From CAXBYZ01 sp043826085 (lineage in GTDB: Bacteria > Patescibacteriota > Microgenomatia > UBA1400 > CG1-02-47-37): a stretch of 5,608 nt of DNA. Shown here piece by piece: positions 1 through 4,553 of the stretch. The notes under the pieces were generated by a model. It was not told the DNA's origin. It made no database searches and was given only the letters and a program-made list of their open reading frames with translations. Each line of letters opens with the position of its first letter. Position 1 is the first letter of the stretch. The stretch lies in the NCBI GenBank assembly GCA_043826085.1, contig JBDRQW010000058.1, forward strand, positions 1-5,608, written 5' to 3'. A program made the translations under genes and the position numbers.

Positions 1-22
1 TGCAAGGACAGTCCTTGCAGGT
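1..22. repeat. Hairpin repeat, left-truncated by window edge
   Basis: Bases 1-9 (TGCAAGGAC) and 11-19 (GTCCTTGCA) are perfect inverted repeats around a single A, followed by GGT. If ACC precedes the window, this is a 25-nt unit of the same size and arm design (ACCTGCA...TGCAGGT) as the copies at 1280 and 1332. Its centre differs from theirs and its stem is perfectly paired, so it may be a separate subfamily. The missing three bases are inferred. Confidence 0.7.
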
Positions 23-36
23 CATACTCTTCAAGC

Positions 37-82
37 ACCTTCAAGGATCATCCCCCGATTAAATCGGGGCAGGCCTGTAGGT
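37..82 (-). repeat. Expanded copy of 25-nt hairpin repeat with nested palindrome
   Basis: The outer parts (ACCTTCAAGGATCATCC at 37-53 and CTGTAGGT at 75-82) are identical to the 25-nt repeat at 2235-2259. Between them lie 21 extra bases containing a perfect inverted repeat, CCCCGATT (53-60) and AATCGGGG (62-69). The unit therefore looks like a standard copy with a second palindrome nested in its loop side. The minus strand gives the better RNA pairing (a G-U instead of an A-C opposition). It lies between an unseen upstream gene and the permease. Confidence 0.8.
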
Positions 83-113
83 AAATTATTACTCCTAAAT
101 ATAATTCTCCATC

Positions 114-122
114 TGCTAAAAT
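114..122 (+). promoter_or_regulatory. Extended -10 promoter for the MFS permease
   Basis: TGCTAAAAT matches the extended -10 form TGnTAnAAT. Its last base is followed by six bases and then the ATG at 129, so transcription would start at or next to the start codon and give a leaderless mRNA. No convincing -35 is seen. A second TATAAT at 100-105 is an alternative that would give a leader of about 17 nt. Confidence 0.55.
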
Positions 123-128
123 CATTTT

Positions 129-1280
129 ATGAACTTAAAAATCTTCATAAGACTATTTTATATTTTTCAATTTTTCTTCGACTTTATTCTCATTTACGCA
201 GTTGAAAAACTATTCATGATCGATCGAGGTTTAGATTTATCTCAAATAGGTATTTTATTATTTTTATGGTCTGTAATGTCATTGTTACTCGAAGTTCCCA
301 GTGGTGCCTTAGCTGACCGTTGGAGTCGAAGAAAAATGCTAATTTTATCAGGCCTATCATTTTCTATTTGTTACTCCATTTGGTTATTTAGTCATTCCTT
401 TTCACTTTTCTTATTAGGCTTTTTCTTTAGAACCATTGGCGGTACTTTTGCTTCTGGAACTCTACAGGCTTATGTTTATGATTACCTAAAAAGTATTAAA
501 AAAGAATCAAAATTTGAAAAAATCTGGGGGCAGGGTAATGCTTTAAGAGTTTTAGGTATTGGAGTAGCTGTTGGCGTAGGTGGAATATTAAGTGACATTT
601 CTTTCAACTTACCTGTTTTATTGTCAGCTTTTTCTGTATTAGTAGTGGCCTTAATTGCCTTTATTTGGCCAGAAGTTCAACCAATTCAATCCACCCAAGA
701 AACCAAATATTGGCAGTTTATTAAAGAAGCCACTCAAACTGTTTTTCATAATCAAACACTATTAAAATTAACAATCTATACCGCTATTACTCTCACCCTT
801 CTAGCTAATTTAGAAGAATTCAATGACATCTATCTTAATTTCTTAGGCTTCTCTCGATCTAGTATTGGTTTAATTTTTGCTCTTGCTGGTGGAGCTCAAA
901 GTTTAGCTAGTAGCCTAGCCCACAAATTTACTAAACATTCTTGGTTTCTTATTCATTTATCTGCCGTTATTAGTGTTTTAGTTTTAATCGCCGTTTCACT
1001 AATCAAACACCCTTTAATGGCTATTCCCATTTTACTCCTTGGTGTTATCCTAGAATTTATTTCCGTTATCAAAGAGGGTTTAATTCAAAAAGAGATATCA
1101 TCTCACCAACGAGCCACAGTTTCATCTCTCAACAAATTTGTTATGAACTTAATTCCTAGCCAGTTAGCCTTTGGTTTTGTAGCTAGCAATTATGGTTTGC
1201 AATTAGGATACGCAGTCTTCGCTGTGATTGGACTATCATATTTTATAACAGTGCCATTTATTAAACTAAACAAATGTTAA
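129..1280 (+). CDS. Major facilitator superfamily (MFS) permease
   Basis: This is an inner-membrane transporter of 383 aa, near the usual 12-helix MFS length of about 400. Hydrophobic segments run through the whole chain. The loop after the second helix carries the MFS motif A as GALADRWSRRK (residues 59-69), with the conserved Gly, Asp-Arg and basic residues. A charged central loop (about 181-205) separates the two halves, and RATVSSLNKF (329-338) resembles the conserved cytoplasmic segment of MFS drug-efflux relatives. The substrate cannot be read from the sequence; drug or metabolite export is a guess by similarity. The ATG at 129 has no Shine-Dalgarno sequence but sits just after an extended -10 box, which supports this start. 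The gene looks monocistronic. Its TAA stop runs directly into a hairpin repeat, sharing the final A. Confidence 0.88.
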   Translation: MNLKIFIRLFYIFQFFFDFILIYAVEKLFMIDRGLDLSQIGILLFLWSVMSLLLEVPSGALADRWSRRKMLILSGLSFSICYSIWLFSHSFSLFLLGFFFRTIGGTFASGTLQAYVYDYLKSIKKESKFEKIWGQGNALRVLGIGVAVGVGGILSDISFNLPVLLSAFSVLVVALIAFIWPEVQPIQSTQETKYWQFIKEATQTVFHNQTLLKLTIYTAITLTLLANLEEFNDIYLNFLGFSRSSIGLIFALAGGAQSLASSLAHKFTKHSWFLIHLSAVISVLVLIAVSLIKHPLMAIPILLLGVILEFISVIKEGLIQKEISSHQRATVSSLNKFVMNLIPSQLAFGFVASNYGLQLGYAVFAVIGLSYFITVPFIKLNKC

Positions 1281-1304
1281 CCTGCAGGGTTTATCCTTGC
1301 AGGT
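1280..1304 (+). repeat. 25-nt hairpin repeat, copy abutting the permease stop
   Basis: Arms ACCTGCA and TGCAGGT (7 bp, perfect) are followed inward by a G-U wobble and GG/CC around the loop TTTAT. The first A is the last base of the permease TAA stop. It is not followed by a T-run, so on its own it is not a classical terminator. It differs from the next copy, which starts 52 bases downstream, by one base in the left arm. Confidence 0.88.
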
Positions 1305-1330
1305 TCCTCAAGAAAAACACCCCATTTTCC

Positions 1331-1363
1331 CACCTACAGGGTTTATCCTTGCAGGTGTTTTTT
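1331..1363 (+). terminator. Intrinsic terminator downstream of the permease
   Basis: The repeat hairpin at 1332-1356, extended by a C-G pair (1331/1357), is followed directly by six T residues (1358-1363): hairpin plus U-tract. It would end the permease transcript just before the radical SAM promoter. A competing pairing exists between AAAAACACC (1313-1321) and GGTGTTTTT (1354-1362), which would consume the terminator's right edge and T-run. Confidence 0.6.
1332..1356 (+). repeat. 25-nt hairpin repeat, second tandem copy
   Basis: Left arm ACCTACA, loop TTTAT, right arm TGCAGGT. The arms pair except for one A-C opposition, with the same G-U and GG/CC inner pairs as the copy at 1280-1304. The two copies lie in the same orientation and are separated by 27 bases. 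Confidence 0.88.
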
Positions 1364-1371
1364 GTTATAAT
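1363..1371 (+). promoter_or_regulatory. Extended -10 promoter for the radical SAM gene
   Basis: TGTTATAAT is a perfect extended -10 (TGnTATAAT). Six bases separate it from ATG 1378, the same spacing as at the permease, which predicts a leaderless transcript. Its TG overlaps the end of the terminator T-run, so terminator and promoter are fused. Any -35 element would fall inside the hairpin repeat, and none is convincing. Confidence 0.65.
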
Positions 1372-1377
1372 TCACTT

Positions 1378-2226
1378 ATGAATATGGTTAAAGAGATCAA
1401 AGTAAAAAGCGCCTTGGTTGTATCAAAGCTTCCCGATGCCGACTATGTTATCAATCCTTATACCGGTTGTGCCTTTGGCTGTAGCTATTGTTATGCCAGT
1501 TTTATGGGTAGATTTGTGGGTAAGAAAATTGACGATTGGGGTAACTATGTATTTGTTAAAGTGAACTTAATCGAAGTCCTAGAAAAGCAATTAGAAAAAA
1601 TCAAAGATAAAACCAAAACAATTTTATTAAGCTCAGTTACTGATCCTTATCAAGGAATAGAAAGCAAGTTTCAGCTAACCAGGGGAGCCTTAAAGCTGTT
1701 GATCAAGTATAAGTGGGAAGGAAAGATTGGGGTTTTGACCAAATCAAGTTTAGTTTTAAGAGACATTGATCTTTTCAAAAAGCTCAAAAAAGTGGAAGTT
1801 GGTTTAACCATAACCACCACAGATGATAAGGTCAGCCAGTTTTTAGAAAGATCAGCCCCGCCGGCATCCTTACGATTAAAGGCCTTAAAAAAACTTAATC
1901 AAGAAGGAATTAAAACATACGCTTTTGTTGGTCCGCTTCTACCACATTTTTCAGCCACTCCGGAAAAACTTAAAGAAATTTTTGATGCTTTAAAACACGC
2001 ACAAGTAAAAGAGCTTTATTTGGAACACCTTAATTTATCAACTTATGTTAAAGGACGATTGTTAAAAAAACTCAAAGGGGAGCAGGATCAGGTAATCAGA
2101 AGGTTTTATGAAGCCGGAAAAGGGGAATATAAAGAAAAGTTAAATAAAGTTATTACAGAATTATTAAAAAATTATGATTTTAAGATTAGGCTAGGTGAAG
2201 TTTTAGAACACGGTAAGAATAGTTAG
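1378..2226 (+). CDS. SPL-family radical SAM protein (spore photolyase-like, COG1533 type)
   Basis: This is a 282-aa cytosolic protein that should bind a [4Fe-4S] cluster and S-adenosylmethionine. The cluster motif is C31-x3-C35-x2-C38 in NPYTGCAFGCSYCYA. Other segments typical of the family related to spore photoproduct lyase are SSVTDPYQGIE (85-95), the TKSSLVLRDIDL region (121-132), LTITTTDD (143-150) and the ERSAPPASLRLKALKKL stretch (158-174). Members are often named DNA repair photolyase, but the substrate of this subgroup is unknown, so a repair role is inference. The frame is open upstream to an ATG at 1297, but that extension would translate a hairpin repeat and lies before the promoter. 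ATG 1378 (or 1384, two codons on) is preferred because of the -10 box ending at 1371. The gene appears monocistronic. Confidence 0.85.
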   Translation: MNMVKEIKVKSALVVSKLPDADYVINPYTGCAFGCSYCYASFMGRFVGKKIDDWGNYVFVKVNLIEVLEKQLEKIKDKTKTILLSSVTDPYQGIESKFQLTRGALKLLIKYKWEGKIGVLTKSSLVLRDIDLFKKLKKVEVGLTITTTDDKVSQFLERSAPPASLRLKALKKLNQEGIKTYAFVGPLLPHFSATPEKLKEIFDALKHAQVKELYLEHLNLSTYVKGRLLKKLKGEQDQVIRRFYEAGKGEYKEKLNKVITELLKNYDFKIRLGEVLEHGKNS

Positions 2227-2234
2227 GTTTTTTC

Positions 2235-2259
2235 ACCTTCAAGGATCATCCCTGTAGGT
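2235..2259 (-). repeat. 25-nt hairpin repeat downstream of the radical SAM gene
   Basis: On the plus strand the arms are ACCTTCA and TGTAGGT around the loop ATCAT. There is one T-T mismatch, and one A-C opposition that becomes a G-U pair in minus-strand RNA. It starts 8 bases after the TAG stop. A T6 run precedes it (2228-2233) and a T7 run follows about 10 bases later, too far for a classical plus-strand terminator. Confidence 0.85.
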
Positions 2260-2282
2260 AAAATGAAATTTTTTTAGTTTTC

Positions 2283-2291
2283 TGATAATAT
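2283..2291 (+). promoter_or_regulatory. Probable -10 region for the SDR-cupin operon
   Basis: TGATAATAT reads as a weak extended -10 (TGn plus TAATAT), or as GATAAT at 2284-2289. The end of the box is 8 to 10 bases before the ATG at 2300, so the leader would be very short or absent. The exact register is ambiguous and no -35 is clear. Confidence 0.4.
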
Positions 2292-2299
2292 ATCTTTAT

Positions 2300-3013
2300 A
2301 TGGTAAAAGGAAAAGTTGTTTTAATCACTGGAGCGAGTCAAGGATTAGGTAAAGAGTTGTCACAAAAATTAGCAAAACTTGGAGCTAAAGTAGCTTTAGT
2401 GGCAAGAACTGAAAAATTACTGAAAGAGGTTAGTGACTCGATAAAAAAAGCTGGAGGTCAATCAGAGTATTTTGTGTGTGATATAACCTTGCAAAAACAA
2501 GTAAATGAAACTGTTGAAGCTGTAGTTAAATCCTTTGGAACAATAGATATTTTGTTTAATGGAGCTGGAATTTGGACAACGGATGAGTTTGAAAAGGAAA
2601 GGCCTGAATTAATAGAACAATCCTTTAAGGTAAATTCTATTGCTCCAATATACCTAACAAAGGCAGTGTTGCCAATTATGAAGAAAAAGAACGCTGGACA
2701 TATTTTTAATGTTGTTTCAAAGGCAGGATTAGATATACCAGAGAATAAAGACTGGCCAACATATACGGCCACTAAATGGGCAATGACAGGGTATACAAGG
2801 GCATTAAAACAAGCTCTTGGAGGAACAAAGATTAAAGTAACAGGGTTTTTCCCTGGTGGATTTGAAAGTAATATCTTTGAAACAGCTGGAGAGAAAAAAG
2901 CACACAATCAACCATGGATGATGAGAACTTCCGATGTAGCTGAGACTATTGTTTATACCCTTAATACCCCAGATGATTTGTGGATTAACTCGATAGGAAT
3001 GAGTAATATCTAG
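2300..3013 (+). CDS. Short-chain dehydrogenase/reductase (classical SDR, FabG-like)
   Basis: This 237-aa protein is a soluble NAD(P)H-dependent oxidoreductase with a complete classical SDR set: TGASQGLG (10-17) for nucleotide binding, Asp61 in CDIT for adenine contact, NGAG (87-90), and the catalytic tetrad Asn112, Ser140, Tyr155 and Lys159 (YTATK). Arg36 after the second strand (VART) suggests NADP(H) preference, by family rule. The length is normal for the class. The substrate is not evident; 3-oxoacyl-ACP reductase would be a default label only. The cupin gene starts one base after its stop, so the two are probably co-transcribed. Glycine codon use is odd: 15 of 20 are GGA and none is GGC, whereas the dihydrouridine synthase on the same strand uses GGC 9, GGT 8 and GGA 3 times. 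This hints at acquisition from another source. Confidence 0.9.
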   Translation: MVKGKVVLITGASQGLGKELSQKLAKLGAKVALVARTEKLLKEVSDSIKKAGGQSEYFVCDITLQKQVNETVEAVVKSFGTIDILFNGAGIWTTDEFEKERPELIEQSFKVNSIAPIYLTKAVLPIMKKKNAGHIFNVVSKAGLDIPENKDWPTYTATKWAMTGYTRALKQALGGTKIKVTGFFPGGFESNIFETAGEKKAHNQPWMMRTSDVAETIVYTLNTPDDLWINSIGMSNI

Positions 3014-3014
3014 T

Positions 3015-3335
3015 ATGAAGATTGTTAAAACTCAATCAAAACGTGAGGATTGGGATGAAGTAAGAAGTTGGAATTACAAACTTACAAATCTTTTTCCTAA
3101 AATGTCTGTTGTTTATGCTGAGCTTGATGGTTCGCATGGTGAAGTGAAGACAAAAGAAACTGAAAGAGTATATTACATCCTAGAAGGAAGGGGTGAGTTT
3201 ACTTTTAACAACAAAACTTTTGAGATTGCAAAAGAGGATGTGATTACTGTTCCTCCAAATACAGTTTATAACTATAAACCAGTGGGAAAGAAAACATTAA
3301 AAGTGATTCTCTATATGGAGTTATGGGATAATTGA
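3015..3335 (+). CDS. Small single-domain cupin lacking canonical metal ligands
   Basis: A 106-aa protein with the core of a cupin beta-barrel: RVYYILEGRGEFTFNNK (51-67) matches the strand-turn of cupin motif 1, and EDVITVPPNTVYNY (74-87) matches motif 2. The usual metal ligands are not conserved. The HxH positions fall on Lys45 and Lys47, the Glu position on Arg51 (Glu50 is adjacent), and the motif 2 His on Tyr85. It may therefore bind a ligand without metal, or be structural or regulatory; a metal-dependent dioxygenase role is unlikely. It follows the SDR stop by one base, with no Shine-Dalgarno at a useful distance (an AGGA lies 16 bases upstream), so translational coupling is likely. The link to the SDR suggests a shared small-molecule substrate, which is inference. 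It ends with TGA. Confidence 0.8.
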   Translation: MKIVKTQSKREDWDEVRSWNYKLTNLFPKMSVVYAELDGSHGEVKTKETERVYYILEGRGEFTFNNKTFEIAKEDVITVPPNTVYNYKPVGKKTLKVILYMELWDN

Positions 3336-3342
3336 GAGTTTG

Positions 3343-3367
3343 ACCTACAAGGATCATCCCTGTAGGT
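3343..3367 (-). repeat. 25-nt hairpin repeat between converging genes
   Basis: Arms ACCTACA and TGTAGGT pair perfectly over 7 bp, then one A-C opposition (G-U on the minus strand), then GG/CC around the loop ATCAT. On the minus strand its first A is the last base of the alkyltransferase TAA stop, exactly as the copy at 1280 shares the permease stop. It lies 7 bases past the cupin stop, between two convergent transcription units. No T-run follows on either strand. Confidence 0.88.
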
Positions 3368-3672
3368 TACTCTTCCCACAAATACTTTTCCAAGTCTACG
3401 GTATTGTTCATCACTTCCACCCTTTCGTTTTCCAATCGTTTCTTTTGTGTTCGTATCTTACCCTTTGCCCTAAAGTTTTTAGCCAGCCCACCTTTAGCAT
3501 TTACTACTCGATGACAAGGGACAACTGATATTGGCAATTTGTGAACGTGAATTCAATTTCCAACTGTCCTTACCCCTTTCATACCCACCATTTTTGCTAT
3601 CCTACCGTAAGTCGAAACCTTGCCTTTAGGAATTTTCCCTACCTGCATTAAAGCTCTATCTTTTTTACTCAC
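3367..3672 (-). pseudogene. O6-alkylguanine-DNA alkyltransferase domain interrupted by in-frame TGA
   Basis: Read on the minus strand from a GTG at 3672, 101 codons and a TAA give an alkyltransferase (MGMT/Ogt C-terminal domain) interrupted at codon 40 by TGA (3553-3555). Before the stop: IPKGKVSTYGRIA (14-26, wing and base-flipping Tyr22) and GVRTVGN (33-39, with the Arg of the recognition helix). After it, in the same frame: PCHRVVNAKGGLA (52-64) with the methyl-acceptor Cys53, and a typical C-terminus VDLEKYLWEE. An intact protein would repair O6-methylguanine by suicidal methyl transfer; PCHR rather than PWHR marks a true transferase, not an alkyltransferase-like protein. There is no frameshift. 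The GTG overlaps the nuclease TGA (GTGA), so they form one operon. The stop may be a recent nonsense mutation (one change from GGA, CGA or TGG), a sequence error or recoding. After the TGA, TTG codon 46 is a possible start ahead of PCHR, but the product would lack the wing. Confidence 0.85.
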
Positions 3673-4532
3673 AACACCTTTCCGTCCGGCACAGAATCAC
3701 TTACCCTCGGCAAAATATAAATATCTCTCCTAATATCGTCCACTCCCACCAACTCAGCCTCACCATTAATAATTTTCTCCATTTGCTTACACGCCCTACA
3801 ACCATTACTTGGGCACACAAATCTCTCCAGTGTCCTAGCCAACTTAATTTCTTTACCAATTTTTAAAATCTTTTTTTCAGCTTTTTTCATATCCGGCAAT
3901 TTTTGCTCAATAGGTTCTTTACTTACATCAACATACCAATAGCTAGCCTTTTTTACCAGTCTTTGTTGAGTATTTGTTACCAGCAAATAATAAATTGGCA
4001 ACTGCAAAGACTCATTTTTTTCAGCTTTTTTACCGGTTTTAAAATCAATAATATGTACCTGATCTTCGCTCTTCAAGTATTCAAGCCAATCAATTTTACC
4101 GCAAAGAATAATATCATCTTTTTCAGATAGCCAATAGTGAGGCAAATCCATTTGAATTTTCACCGCCAAATTTTTCAATGGCCCGGGATTTTTCATTACT
4201 TTAAGTAACATCTCTTTCCCCCTCTCCTTATATCTACTTTCCTCATCACTATCAGTAAACCCGCCCTTTTTCCCACTAAATCTCCCCCACACTTTATCAA
4301 ACTTAATAATCAAAGACTCATCAAATCGTTTATCAACCGGCAAAACTGACAAACCTTCAATCACTTCATGTACCGCCGATCCCAAAGCTAAAGGTGGACT
4401 CATTAAAGAAATTTTATGATTAGTTTTTGGGTCTTTATACACATTTTTCAAGAAATAAGCCCGAGGACATTGGAGCCAATCACTAATTGACGAATGCGAA
4501 ACCCAGGTAGCCGAATACTTATCCTTAGTCAT
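3669..4532 (-). CDS. RecB/Cas4-like PD-(D/E)XK nuclease with probable iron-sulfur cluster
   Basis: A 287-aa PDDEXK_1 (RecB-family) nuclease. From the chosen start: SHSSISDWLQCPRAYFL (12-28) with Cys22; GSAVHE (51-56) with the motif I His55; GKIDWLE (145-151) with metal-binding Asp148; IIDFKTGK (161-168) with Asp163 and Lys165 of the D-x-K site; and QLPIYY (177-182), the QhxxY motif. The C-terminal cysteines C240-x4-C245-x2-C248, with Cys22, match the four ligands that clasp a [4Fe-4S] cluster in Cas4, AddB and Exo5. It should cut or resect DNA with divalent metal ions. There is no CRISPR array or cas1/cas2, so Cas4 function is not supported. The frame is open to an ATG at 4571, but that would overlap the divergent dus gene and its promoter; ATG 4532 sits just before the conserved domain. 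The alkyltransferase gene follows with a GTGA overlap, suggesting a DNA repair operon. Confidence 0.87.
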   Translation of the reverse strand: MTKDKYSATWVSHSSISDWLQCPRAYFLKNVYKDPKTNHKISLMSPPLALGSAVHEVIEGLSVLPVDKRFDESLIIKFDKVWGRFSGKKGGFTDSDEESRYKERGKEMLLKVMKNPGPLKNLAVKIQMDLPHYWLSEKDDIILCGKIDWLEYLKSEDQVHIIDFKTGKKAEKNESLQLPIYYLLVTNTQQRLVKKASYWYVDVSKEPIEQKLPDMKKAEKKILKIGKEIKLARTLERFVCPSNGCRACKQMEKIINGEAELVGVDDIRRDIYILPRVSDSVPDGKVL

Positions 4533-4536
4533 AATT

Positions 4537-4545
4537 AGTATAATC
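4537..4545 (-). promoter_or_regulatory. Minus-strand -10 region for the nuclease operon
   Basis: On the minus strand this reads GATTATACT. It contains TATACT (5 of 6 matches, 4 bases before ATG 4532) and GATTAT (4 of 6, 7 bases before it). Either implies a leaderless or nearly leaderless transcript. It overlaps the plus-strand TATAAT of the divergent gene, so the two polymerases would compete for the same bases. Confidence 0.45.
4539..4544 (+). promoter_or_regulatory. -10 box (TATAAT) for the dihydrouridine synthase gene
   Basis: A perfect TATAAT lies 9 bases before ATG 4554, so the predicted leader is about 0 to 3 nt. Any -35 would lie inside the nuclease coding sequence. The whole divergent gap between the two start codons is 21 bp (4533-4553). 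Confidence 0.6.
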
Positions 4546-4553
4546 ATCTCAGT

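Noticed and set aside
1280..1356. Two direct repeats with a 27-nt spacer as a mini CRISPR array
   Set aside because: There are only two units, each a strong hairpin of a family scattered between other genes; no array or cas genes. The Cas4-like nuclease is a general RecB-family member.
1297..1377. Upstream extension of the radical SAM gene to an ATG at 1297
   Set aside because: It would translate a hairpin repeat and lies before the extended -10 box at 1363-1371; family similarity starts only after 1378.
2458..2907. 149-codon minus-strand open frame
   Set aside because: It lies wholly within the well-supported SDR gene on the other strand and resembles no known protein.
37..3367. Hairpins as riboswitches or transposon ends
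   Set aside because: They are too short for a known riboswitch aptamer, and no transposase or target duplication is visible in the window.
3340..3528. 62-codon plus-strand open frame
   Set aside because: It is opposite the alkyltransferase coding frame, which has clear family motifs, and crosses a hairpin repeat.
3367..3672. UGA read as glycine (genetic code 25) to rescue the alkyltransferase
   Set aside because: Three genes here end at TGA at natural C-termini and no other gene contains an internal TGA, so a recoded genome is not supported by this window.
3903..4130. 75-codon plus-strand open frame
   Set aside because: It is a shadow of the nuclease gene, with no recognisable features.
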